Positions 1-8,627 of a stretch of DNA of 15,205 nucleotides are shown here, piece after piece; within the stretch, counting starts at the first letter, position 1, and each line of letters opens with the position of its first letter. The notes under the pieces were generated by a model, which was not told the DNA's origin, searched no databases, and was given only the letters and a program-made list of their open reading frames with translations. The stretch is from an uncultured Prevotella sp. (lineage in GTDB: Bacteria > Bacteroidota > Bacteroidia > Bacteroidales > Bacteroidaceae), in assembly GCA_937901345.1 (NCBI GenBank), contig CALCHM010000027.1:1-15205 (forward strand), written 5' to 3'. A program made the translations under genes and the position numbers.

Positions 1-15
1 TCTTACACAACTTTA

Positions 16-52
16 GAGGGTGTGCCGAAATTTTGCATTTCGACACACCCTC
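16..52 (-). terminator. Hairpin, probable terminator downstream of sprA
   Basis: Two 15-base arms (16-30 and 38-52) are complementary except at one position and enclose a 7-base loop. Read as minus-strand RNA the odd position is a G-U wobble; read as plus-strand RNA it is a C-A mismatch. The hairpin is therefore more stable in transcripts arriving from sprA, whose stop codon lies about 225 bases away. No long U run follows on the minus strand, so it may act as a 3'-end stabiliser or as a weak terminator. It could also serve a gene to the left, outside the window. Confidence 0.55.
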
Positions 53-181
53 ATTTTAGGTAGTTATGGAGACACCATTCTATGACGTCTCTACGTTGGC
101 TTTCCGCAAGTCGTTGTCCAAGACGTTGCTCTTCGCAGATGGATTGTATCCCTCTCAGGGAAAACATCCCGCAAGGTAGTT

Positions 182-275
182 GTTATCCGTACTCTAAAAT
201 TCCCCTCTCTCTCAACGTTCCTCGTTCAACTTTCATCGTTCCTCGTTATCCAGCAGTTGTTCTCTGTACTCTAAA
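182..275. repeat. Short direct repeats in the sprA 3' flank
   Basis: Positions 53-276 hold no gene that I can support. Within them three short words each occur twice in the same order: gttatcc at 182-188 and 245-251, cgttcctcgtt at 216-226 and 237-247, and gtactctaaa at 189-198 and 266-275. The second gttatcc overlaps the end of the second cgttcctcgtt. This looks like a decayed local duplication just after the sprA stop codon. No function can be assigned from sequence. Confidence 0.5.
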
Positions 276-276
276 G

Positions 277-3200
277 TCATCGTGTCAACCTGAACTTCAT
301 GGTGATGCCGAAGTCTTGTGTGGTTGTGGGGTAGGATGAGGAGGTGAGGAGTGGTTCATTGAACTGACGGTCGTAGTAGGCCGTGAGGGTGATGAACTTC
401 GAGAGGGCATAGTCGGCAGAGAGACTGATTTGGAGTGCCTTGTTGCCTGACGTTGCTTCGGAGCGCATGGAGAGGATGTCGCGATTAATCGCCGACTGAT
501 TGCGTAGTGAAAGGTCGAAGCGAATGTTGAGGCTTTGGGCAAAGCCGTTGGCATTGGTCTTCGAACCGCTGGACTTTGTTTCTCCGTCTTCCGTGCGTTG
601 TGTGGTGCGACTTTTCACCTTGCGGACCTTGCGCTTGGGAGCGAAGAGTTTGAAATCGGCTATCTTGTAACCCATACCGATGACAAAGTCGTTAGAGCAG
701 GTTTCGTTAATCTGCTGTGCCGTCATGGAGAGGTTTATGACGCGTGTCTTGCGATATTCTACCTTGGCAGTCATGCCGTTGTTGAAGGACATGTCCACAC
801 CGATAAGGGGCGAGAATGCCTCGTTAATGCTTACGGTAGAGATGTCGAACGGACAGGATGGTACGGGATTCCCCGTGGCTACGTCGTTGATAAAACCGAT
901 GCCTCCCATATATTCGCGATAACTGCTAAAACTGCTGTATGAACCGATGCTGTAGAGACTCTTATAACCGTGATTGATATTGAAACTCTTGAAGTAGCGC
1001 TTCATGAATGCCATCTTTCCGAGTCCAGCGTAGGACACTGTCCAGTTGGGCAAAATAGCCGTTAAGGCAGGGAAGAGTCCGAGATCCTTTTTACCCGTAT
1101 AGGCCTCGAGGAAGGCGGGAATCATGACTTCTGAAGCATAGCGGTCAACCACTCCGTTTTCGGGTTTGTAAGGTTGTCCGGCAAGGGCAGTAGCTGAGGG
1201 ATAAACGGCACCTTCATACTTAGCCTGCGCGCGTGCCTGATAGGTGTCGAGAAGGCCAACGAACTTATTAAACGTGGCGCTCTTGAAACCGTTGTTGGCA
1301 GAACCGCTACTTTCGAATGCCGAACCAATAGAGATGGTGGTCATGGAGAAAGAACCCGAAGCATTTGTAGGCATGCCTTCAAACATGTATTGGATGCTGT
1401 TTGACCTATTGCGGTTGCGCGAAGCGGTAAGGTCTATCTTGAAATCGCGGAAGGGTTCGAGTGTAGCCTTAAACTGGAAATCCTCCGTTTGGCTGGAAGT
1501 GGCGGGAGTGACGATGCTGTCGGAGCAGAGCAACCATCCGCGATCAACGGCCCTGGTGACGTAATCATCACCAACGAGACCGAAGGCAAAGTCAAGACCT
1601 GGTGCCATGCCGCCGCCTGTACGCTGTCCAAACATGTCACCCACATTGGGAAGGAAACCGGGGAGCGAGAGGTTATACGTGTTCTTATAACTTACGTTCA
1701 CACGACGCACCATCATGAGGAAGCGTGCGCCATGTTCGGCAACCTTATACCAAAGTTGATCTTCTGCACGCTTCTTGGGAGCAACCACGAGTTTGATGCG
1801 TGCCGTGTCGCGTGTGAGAATTTCGATGCGGTTGTTGTCGAGCACCTTATACCGAATCATGTATTTCGAACCATCGGGGCGGATGGCAGTCACGCGCAAC
1901 TTCTTAGAACGTTGGTTGTGGATGACGGTAAAGGTGGTGTCGGTCTTGAGCGTGTATTCCTTGACGAAGGTTTTCTTTTCGTTGCTCGTGTCCTTCTTCT
2001 TGGTCTTGCTTGAAGCTGCAAACTTCTTGTTGACATTCTTCAAGAACTTGGAGTGGTTGTAGAGTGTTTCCATGTTCAATCCACTCGTGAAGTTCACGTT
2101 GCGCGAATTGGCAATCGTGTTTCCCAACGAACTACCGTCGTCAAGATCAGCGCCACGTGTCCAGTTGTAGGTGGCATTATAAGTGACGCTTGTTTTCTGA
2201 ATCCAGTCGAAGAGGGGAAGTTTGTTGATGGGCAGGTTAAACGTCACGTTTGCCTGTTGCTGATAGGTCAGCGGTGTTCCCATATGCTGGATGCTGGTCC
2301 AAATGGAGTCCTTCCACGCAGTGTATTCATCAGGGTAGAGATGTTTGTTGACGGGCGTGTAAGGTTGTTGCACTTCTGCATTCGTGGCAGATGAGAAGTT
2401 CATCTGAATGTTCTTCGTTAAGTCCCAACGCAACGAGAAGTTGCGGTTGAAGAAGAAGTCGCTAGCCCATGTCAAGGGCAAGGAGTGATTGTCGAGATTC
2501 TCCATGTCGCGCTCTTGTTGTTCGTAGTAACTACGGGTGATGTCGGTGTTGAACGTGACATTTTGTGGCAGGTAATTCAAACTAAATTCCTTGAGGATCT
2601 TGAACCATGGTGAACGACTCTTAATCGCAGACTTGAAGGGTTCGAAGGGTTTGAAGTTGGGTGAATAGTTGTAATTGAAATTAAACTTCCAGTCCTGATC
2701 CTTTTCCCACACGGTCGTTTCTCCCGTCGTGTTTCTCGAACTATAGGCATACGAGAAGGAGAAGTTTGCGGGGTCGTAAGGCATGGGAGTGCTCTGTGTA
2801 GCGATGTTGAAGCGCAATCCCGAGATGGAGAAGTTGGTGGTTTCAACCACACGTTCGGCAATATTGCGTATGGAGTCGCGCTCGGCAGGTGTTGCTCCGT
2901 CAAGAGCGTCATCCATGGTCATGTCCGTGTCGAGCGGATTGTATTTGGGAGATGTTACCTGCTTGCTATAACTGTAATAAAGCGGTGCGGTGAGTTTTAC
3001 CTTTTCAGGGAGTAGGCGTCCCAACTGCACGTTCGTTGTTACGCTATATTCCTTAAGGTCGTCATCGCGTCGCTGAGCTACGGTTTCTTCAAGTCCTCCA
3101 AAACCAACCGTTTCAATATGTCCCGTCGCATTGACTGTGGCGAGGTCGGAGAGTTGGAGATTGACAGTTCCGCGAGCAGCCCATCCACCTTCGTTGCTGT

Positions 3201-6200
3201 ACTGCTGAAGGCGGAGTTCGTTGGCCCACACTTCTACGCTCTTCACACTGCGCGAATTGTTGCGCACACCAATCATCACGGTGCGCACTTCGCCCAATGA
3301 GGGATTACCCATGACGCTCACCTTGTTGTTGGGATTGTTTTCATCGTATTCCGAATAGAGTTCGGAGTAACTTGCCAATCCCGTAGCACGATTGCGGTTG
3401 CGATTGCGCTTAACGTTGGTGAGCACACTGAGGTCGATGTCGAGCATATTGGCAGCAGGCCAAACGGCTTCGCGACCCTGATTTGAAGAGGAGTAAGTGC
3501 CTGCGGGGGTAACGGTAAGGGGAATTTCGTATTCGTAGAAATTGTTCTTGTAGTCCGAACCGAGACGCACGAAAAGACTGACGTCACCATTTTGCAAGGC
3601 TTCATCGCCAATCAAGGCATTGGCATGCGTGAACATCTGAAGGTGGCGATAGCGACGGAGGTCGAGTGTGGTGTTTTTATACACTGCACGCGCATCTCCT
3701 GTGGCAAGGTTTTCTACGGTCATGGCCAACGCTTGTTCGTTGTTTTGAAGGAGTTGTTCCTGACCAGGGTCAATAACTCGAGAAATACCAGGAGGCAAGA
3801 CGTAGTTGACAGGCGCCTTCTCATTGTTTTCCTCAAAGTTTACGGCAGAGACGGCAAGCGTGCCACTCGCATCGGGTGACTTACCCGCATAGAGTGCTTG
3901 CTCGTAAACACGCCAATCACCACGAACGAGGTTGAGTGTAGCAAAGCGGAGTACAACAGGATTTTCAAATCCCGTCATGAACATGCGCATGAAGCGGATG
4001 CTGGAGAAGTCCGAAATGTTGCCTTGGCGCTTTTCGTATTCTGAGAGAGGAATGCGGAACTGATACCATGCCACTTCACGTGTCACACCATCACGCATCT
4101 TTACTGAGGCTACACGCTTGTCAACGATGTAGTTTTGGCCTACCTGCATTTGTGAGGGTTCGATGCGCACGCGATACTGGTAATACTTCTCGTATTCGTT
4201 GAGGGTATAGTCCTGATTGATATCTTCAACGTCGGGTGTTGTCTTATATGTCGTGCTATAGGATTCGGGCGACTGGTCGGTAGCTACGGAGTTTCCGTTG
4301 GGGTTGTTGATCCACTTGTAGCGATCCTTAATGCTCATCTGCACAGCATCGAAATCCGAACCACGGAAGTAGTGGTATTTGTCGGCAGAGGGAGAACTCA
4401 AGATTGAATCGTAAACCTCGGGGCGCACACGACTCTGAACCTGCTGGAGGTAATCGCGATAAACTCCCCATTCGCGCTCTTCTTCGGAGGTGAGACCGTT
4501 GTAACCCACGTCTTGAAGGTGGCGCGTATTGCCCGAAGCATTGAAGGCATAAGTCACACTATTGGCGGTAGGCACACGTCCCCATTGGGTTTCAATGTAA
4601 CTGGTTGAACCATCCGTCGGCATGCTACTTTCGGTGAACTTTTTGCCGTCATGAAGCACGTCTTCAGACACTTCACCAAGGTTGAAATAGAGGTCGCCCG
4701 AGCAGTCCAAACCATTTTCGCGTGACTTGATGAAGGGGTCCATCATCCAGAATTCGATGTATTCGATGTTGGCCGCCTCAAAGTCGGAGTTATCAATGCG
4801 ACGCATCATGCCGCCCCAACGTGTGCGGGGAGCAGAAAGGTGACCGTCACGATCGAGGTTGGGGTCGAGGTTATACGGACCGCGCTCGTTGGGGTAGAAG
4901 GCCAGGTTGAGCACGTTGAGCGTTGCTGACTCCTTGTAATTGATAGACTTGTTCGGGAAGAGTTCTGACTGATAAATTTCGCGCACATCAGGGTCAGAGA
5001 GTTGTACGACGTCGCCCTTGATGTGCCCCGGAGTGAGGGATGACGAACGGCGCGTAAAGAGCGGGTCAACATAGTACCAAGCAAGGCGTGCACGATTGTA
5101 ACCCGAACGCACATCGTCAAGATATTGGCTTTCGGGGAAGAGTGAGGGTACGCTGGAGAGCATCCATTCTGAGGGTGTTGACACATCAATTTCACCCTTT
5201 GTGTCTTCAAAGTCGTCAATGTAGGAGGCATTGCCTTGGGCGTCAGAATTGGCACCCGCAATGAGTTGAGCGTATTCGCCCGTGATGTTGATAGACGAAG
5301 GTGCGGAACAACTCAAGAGCGGCAAGCGGTCAAGCATATCGGTGAGCCACTGACTTTCCTTTTTCCATGCGAAGTTGACGCCCCAAAGCGTGTTGTTCAA
5401 GGGTTCGCTACCCATGGGAACCTTCGTTGTCAAGGGTTTTTCACCCAAATGGAGGAAGGAACCGCCAAACTGGAAGTCGCGTGAGAAGTCGTATTGGAAA
5501 TTCACCCCAAACATGGTCTTGCGCTGCATACCATAGTAGGTGTTGCTTTCGAGCGACACATTAATGTTTGTTCCAGCATCCAGCAAACTTTGATTGATGA
5601 TGGTCACGACACCACCACTATAATCAACAGTGTAGTCAACGCCTTCTGTGAGGGTCATGCCATTGGCTGTTACCACCACCGAACCATCGGGCACATTATA
5701 AGCGCCGAGCGAAATTTCGCCCGACTTTGTTGCGCTGTACTTACCGGTGAGGATGAATTTGTCTTTTTCGGCAAGTTGCTTGGCAATGGTTTTGGTGGAG
5801 TCGTAGAGTTCCTGGAATACATAGCGGTCGGCAATAGCATCGTCGCCAATCACTTGGCGCAAGTAACTGCCGAAGGGTTCTACGACGGGAAAGAAGATGC
5901 GTCCCGATGACGCTTCGATAGTATAACCTTCAACGAAGTCGAAGTAGGCATTGGGGTTCTTGCGGTTGTTATTGTCCAAACGGTCGAGTCCGAGGAGTTG
6001 CAAGAGGCGCTTGTCCTTCAAGTTGGGGTCGGGAAGGTAGGTGAGGTAAACACCCGTGGTGTCGCTCAAATACTTGACGTCAAGGCGGAACTTCTCCTTC
6101 TTCACCGAAGTGGCGCCAAGCGAATAGACGTTCTTCATCATCAAGTCCCAGTTGAGCATCTGCGGTGTGTTGGCAGTGTTCTTGAGGGTTTTGACAAAGA

Positions 6201-7680
6201 GTGCTTTGTTGGTCTCACGAATGTCTGTGGCAAATTCACCGACTTGGTAGATTTGTCCGTTATAGGTGTATTCAAAGGCAACTGCCAATACCTGGTCGGG
6301 TTGGAGCGCGGTGCGCAAAGAGATGTAGCCGAGGGCTTCGTTGACACGGTATTCAGAAGAGGAGAGCAACTTGGCATGCTCCAACTTCTCATAATCCTCA
6401 CCGCCAACCAAACCTGCAGCATCGAGCAGGGGAGTGGTGAGTGTGACATCACGTGCACCGAGAGCGTCTGTGGTCAACCACGAGTAGAGGGTGTTTGAGG
6501 TGTTAGTGGGGTTGGACGAACCGCTGCGTGTCCACAACTGTTGGTTGTACACGTCGGCTTCTGCCATATCGGTGAAGGCAACGATGTCGCGCGTATTGGT
6601 TGTGGCTGCAGATTTGTTGGTAACCCACACTTCAATGCGATTGATTTTCACACCGCTCATGACGTTGGGCAAGTTGCGCATGTTGTCATCATAGCGGTTG
6701 CGGAAGTAGTGGGCAAGGAAAAAGTGGCGATTTTCGTCGTAGTTGTTGACGTCGATTTCGAAGTCGGTGAGTTGTGTGCCTCCTTGTGAATTTACAGAGG
6801 TGGTGGATGACTTCTTTTGTGAAATCACCGTTTGGAGTTTTAATTTACCAAACTGCAAGTCGGCACGTACCCCAAAGAGCGAGGTGGCACCACGGATGAG
6901 TGACGAATTTGTGGGAAGACTGACGTTGCCCGCTTCGATGAGTTTGATGATTTCATCCTCCTTACCTTCATAGCGCAACTTCAGATTCTGAGTGTCGAAG
7001 GTGAAGGTGGCGTCAGAATTGTAATTAAAGTCCATGTTCACCTTGTCGCCCACTTTACCGTTGAGGTTCAAGTTGATCTTTTCATTAAAATCGAAGGCAA
7101 AGACTTTGCGGTTTTCTTCAGAGAGCGAGGGATTGTCAACGTTGCGCATGTTGGCGCCAATCTTCAATTCCGCCGAACCTTGTGTCTTGATGCGTACACC
7201 GCCAGGACCAAATATCTTTTCCAAGGGACCGAGGTTGAACTGCATGTCGGTAAAGTCAAACTTCTCGCGTCCTTGTTCTTCGTAGAGTTTCTTGTTTTTA
7301 TCCTTGTAGAATTTGCTGAGAATGCGAGCCGATTGCCAACGTGCGTATTCTTCGCCCGACATGAAGAAGGGAGTTTCCAACCACTCTTCGCCTAATTTTG
7401 TGCCGTAACGATAGGTGCCCGATGCTTCGTCGTAATGCACCTCTGTCTTTAGATTCTCTGGCGTTTTGAGGTCGGCAGCATGAGTTTCATCCTTCATGTC
7501 CTGCACCGACGTCTTGCTTACGGCATAGCGAGATGTGGGTATGGTGTCTTCCTCAGTGACCCCAACACGCGACTTACTACCAGACTGCACCCCACGCACA
7601 AAAGGCCCTGCCGCAACCGACAGAGTTATGAGGCAACCTAAGACAAAGCATAGGCGCTTTATGTAGGTGGAATTGTGCAT
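277..7680 (-). CDS. sprA: SprA/Sov, type IX secretion system outer-membrane translocon
   Basis: This gene encodes the giant beta-barrel through which T9SS cargo proteins with C-terminal sorting domains cross the outer membrane. The family is called SprA in gliding flavobacteria and Sov in Porphyromonas. The product is 2467 residues, close to the roughly 2400-2500 usual for the family. I chose the ATG at 7680 because a signal peptide follows at once (K8-R9, hydrophobic stretch at about 10-25, cleavage likely after VAA or a little later). The in-frame extension to 7767 adds 29 residues that look like translated intergenic repeat. Family signatures visible include the GEEYARWQSARIL region near residue 105, the N-terminal SprA_N-like region after it (FGPGGVRIKTQGSAELKIG), and a YIDDFEDTKGEIDVSTPSEW segment near 818. 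Long stretches of alternating polar and hydrophobic residues, rich in Asn, Tyr and Phe, fit barrel strands, and the protein ends in a strand-like segment. Basic linkers occur near 2345 (KRKVRKVK) and in a Lys-rich region further upstream. It lies downstream of ruvA on the same strand with a 119-base gap, so it may be co-transcribed. Other T9SS genes are not in this window. Confidence 0.95.
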   Translation of the reverse strand: MHNSTYIKRLCFVLGCLITLSVAAGPFVRGVQSGSKSRVGVTEEDTIPTSRYAVSKTSVQDMKDETHAADLKTPENLKTEVHYDEASGTYRYGTKLGEEWLETPFFMSGEEYARWQSARILSKFYKDKNKKLYEEQGREKFDFTDMQFNLGPLEKIFGPGGVRIKTQGSAELKIGANMRNVDNPSLSEENRKVFAFDFNEKINLNLNGKVGDKVNMDFNYNSDATFTFDTQNLKLRYEGKEDEIIKLIEAGNVSLPTNSSLIRGATSLFGVRADLQFGKLKLQTVISQKKSSTTSVNSQGGTQLTDFEIDVNNYDENRHFFLAHYFRNRYDDNMRNLPNVMSGVKINRIEVWVTNKSAATTNTRDIVAFTDMAEADVYNQQLWTRSGSSNPTNTSNTLYSWLTTDALGARDVTLTTPLLDAAGLVGGEDYEKLEHAKLLSSSEYRVNEALGYISLRTALQPDQVLAVAFEYTYNGQIYQVGEFATDIRETNKALFVKTLKNTANTPQMLNWDLMMKNVYSLGATSVKKEKFRLDVKYLSDTTGVYLTYLPDPNLKDKRLLQLLGLDRLDNNNRKNPNAYFDFVEGYTIEASSGRIFFPVVEPFGSYLRQVIGDDAIADRYVFQELYDSTKTIAKQLAEKDKFILTGKYSATKSGEISLGAYNVPDGSVVVTANGMTLTEGVDYTVDYSGGVVTIINQSLLDAGTNINVSLESNTYYGMQRKTMFGVNFQYDFSRDFQFGGSFLHLGEKPLTTKVPMGSEPLNNTLWGVNFAWKKESQWLTDMLDRLPLLSCSAPSSINITGEYAQLIAGANSDAQGNASYIDDFEDTKGEIDVSTPSEWMLSSVPSLFPESQYLDDVRSGYNRARLAWYYVDPLFTRRSSSLTPGHIKGDVVQLSDPDVREIYQSELFPNKSINYKESATLNVLNLAFYPNERGPYNLDPNLDRDGHLSAPRTRWGGMMRRIDNSDFEAANIEYIEFWMMDPFIKSRENGLDCSGDLYFNLGEVSEDVLHDGKKFTESSMPTDGSTSYIETQWGRVPTANSVTYAFNASGNTRHLQDVGYNGLTSEEEREWGVYRDYLQQVQSRVRPEVYDSILSSPSADKYHYFRGSDFDAVQMSIKDRYKWINNPNGNSVATDQSPESYSTTYKTTPDVEDINQDYTLNEYEKYYQYRVRIEPSQMQVGQNYIVDKRVASVKMRDGVTREVAWYQFRIPLSEYEKRQGNISDFSSIRFMRMFMTGFENPVVLRFATLNLVRGDWRVYEQALYAGKSPDASGTLAVSAVNFEENNEKAPVNYVLPPGISRVIDPGQEQLLQNNEQALAMTVENLATGDARAVYKNTTLDLRRYRHLQMFTHANALIGDEALQNGDVSLFVRLGSDYKNNFYEYEIPLTVTPAGTYSSSNQGREAVWPAANMLDIDLSVLTNVKRNRNRNRATGLASYSELYSEYDENNPNNKVSVMGNPSLGEVRTVMIGVRNNSRSVKSVEVWANELRLQQYSNEGGWAARGTVNLQLSDLATVNATGHIETVGFGGLEETVAQRRDDDLKEYSVTTNVQLGRLLPEKVKLTAPLYYSYSKQVTSPKYNPLDTDMTMDDALDGATPAERDSIRNIAERVVETTNFSISGLRFNIATQSTPMPYDPANFSFSYAYSSRNTTGETTVWEKDQDWKFNFNYNYSPNFKPFEPFKSAIKSRSPWFKILKEFSLNYLPQNVTFNTDITRSYYEQQERDMENLDNHSLPLTWASDFFFNRNFSLRWDLTKNIQMNFSSATNAEVQQPYTPVNKHLYPDEYTAWKDSIWTSIQHMGTPLTYQQQANVTFNLPINKLPLFDWIQKTSVTYNATYNWTRGADLDDGSSLGNTIANSRNVNFTSGLNMETLYNHSKFLKNVNKKFAASSKTKKKDTSNEKKTFVKEYTLKTDTTFTVIHNQRSKKLRVTAIRPDGSKYMIRYKVLDNNRIEILTRDTARIKLVVAPKKRAEDQLWYKVAEHGARFLMMVRRVNVSYKNTYNLSLPGFLPNVGDMFGQRTGGGMAPGLDFAFGLVGDDYVTRAVDRGWLLCSDSIVTPATSSQTEDFQFKATLEPFRDFKIDLTASRNRNRSNSIQYMFEGMPTNASGSFSMTTISIGSAFESSGSANNGFKSATFNKFVGLLDTYQARAQAKYEGAVYPSATALAGQPYKPENGVVDRYASEVMIPAFLEAYTGKKDLGLFPALTAILPNWTVSYAGLGKMAFMKRYFKSFNINHGYKSLYSIGSYSSFSSYREYMGGIGFINDVATGNPVPSCPFDISTVSINEAFSPLIGVDMSFNNGMTAKVEYRKTRVINLSMTAQQINETCSNDFVIGMGYKIADFKLFAPKRKVRKVKSRTTQRTEDGETKSSGSKTNANGFAQSLNIRFDLSLRNQSAINRDILSMRSEATSGNKALQISLSADYALSKFITLTAYYDRQFNEPLLTSSSYPTTTQDFGITMKFRLTR

Positions 7681-7799
7681 CCTTTTAAATGAGAAAGGAG
7701 AAATGAAAAATGAGAAAGGGGCGGAAGGAGAGGTTTTGCGGGTAGTAGGGACTGTGCCGCAAGGCAATTCCTCACTACTATCTCCTAACTCCTCACTGA
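7681..7799. repeat. ruvA-sprA spacer with low-complexity purine/pyrimidine repeats
   Basis: On the plus strand this gap contains aaatgagaaagg at 7688-7699 and a near copy a little further on, followed by more AAGGAG-type runs. Near the ruvA stop codon the minus strand carries two copies of agtgagga. The 13-base word gagaaaggagaaa at 7691-7703 recurs exactly at 9840-9852. In the minus-strand transcript the gap is a pyrimidine-rich leader immediately before the sprA start codon, with no clear Shine-Dalgarno sequence at a normal distance. I found no TAnnTTTG element in it. Confidence 0.5.
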
Positions 7800-8399
7800 T
7801 TACAGCATCTTCAACGCCTGTTTAATAATCTGCTCCACGGTGAGCGAGGGTGTCTCCTTGACCAATTGGAGAACGACCTTCTGTGTAGGAGCGGGCGAGA
7901 AACCAAGCATGGTGAGTGCAGCAACAGCTTCTTTCACCACTTCATTGTCTATGGGTTGTTGACTGTTGACAGTTGTCTGTTGTCCTCCCGCGGTCATGTC
8001 AAGCGAAATCTTATCTTTGAGTTCAACGATAATGCGTTGGGCAGCCTTAGGTCCAATGCCTTTCACACTCTTCAACATGTTTGCTTGCTCATTGCTGATG
8101 ATGTTGGCGAGTTCTACGGGCGAGTAGGCGGAAAGAATGGTGCGTGCCGTCTGTCCACCGACGCCAGAGATGGAGATGAGCAGTTCGAAAATTTCACGCT
8201 CGCGCTTAGTGGCGAATCCGAAAAGTTGGTAGGCATCTTCACGAATGGATTCGTAGGCATAGAGGCGTGCCTCGTTTTTGCCTTGAAGTGCGCTATACGT
8301 GTTGAGGGAAATCGCCAATTTATAACCCACACCATTTGCCTCTAAAACGGCTTCGGTGGGAGAGAGTTCGTCGATTATTCCGCGGATGTATTCAATCAT
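7800..8399 (-). CDS. ruvA: Holliday junction branch migration protein RuvA
   Basis: RuvA binds four-way Holliday junctions as a tetramer and loads the RuvB helicase for branch migration in recombinational repair, in the cytoplasm. The 199-residue product has the usual family length and all three domains. An OB-fold domain covers about 1-64 (MIEYIRGIIDE start, GVGYKLAIS). Two helix-hairpin-helix DNA-binding motifs are visible at 78-85 (SGVGGQTA) and 113-124 (KGIGPKAAQRII). After a Gln/Asn/Thr-rich linker (about 131-152) comes the C-terminal RuvB-contacting domain (about 153-199, ending EQIIKQALKML). The ATG at 8399 starts the OB fold directly. sprA follows on the same strand after 119 bases. 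ruvB is not in the window. A TAAATTTG element lies about 90 bases upstream and may be its promoter. Confidence 0.96.
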   Translation of the reverse strand: MIEYIRGIIDELSPTEAVLEANGVGYKLAISLNTYSALQGKNEARLYAYESIREDAYQLFGFATKREREIFELLISISGVGGQTARTILSAYSPVELANIISNEQANMLKSVKGIGPKAAQRIIVELKDKISLDMTAGGQQTTVNSQQPIDNEVVKEAVAALTMLGFSPAPTQKVVLQLVKETPSLTVEQIIKQALKML

Positions 8400-8487
8400 T
8401 TGTTGGGACTATGAGGTTAAGAAGTTAAGCGGTTGTGAGGTAGTGAATCATGACGCATGACAGTTCTACTCAACCTTATTTGAACGG

Positions 8488-8513
8488 CAAATTTAGCGAT
8501 TTATTATAAATCG
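8488..8513 (-). promoter_or_regulatory. Candidate ruvA promoter -7 element with adjacent dyad
   Basis: Read on the minus strand, 8495-8488 is TAAATTTG, a full match to the Bacteroidetes -7 consensus TAnnTTTG, about 90 bases before the ruvA start. Immediately upstream lies a perfect 7-bp inverted repeat with a 3-base spacer (cgattta at 8497-8503, taaatcg at 8507-8513), sitting in the promoter spacer where a repressor could bind. No good -33 TTTG is visible at the expected distance, which lowers confidence. Confidence 0.4.
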
Positions 8514-8627
8514 GTAGTTTCAGCGCTTTATTTTATTCGGCAAAATAGTCTACCCTCCAACTTGCCAATGGGGAACAGCGTGGATTTTGCGGACTAACAG
8601 AATTTCTCGTTTCTAGAGTTCCGCGAG

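Noticed and set aside
82..339. 85-codon plus-strand frame at the left edge
   Set aside because: It overlaps the sprA 3' end in antisense, lacks recognisable features, and runs through the short repeats.
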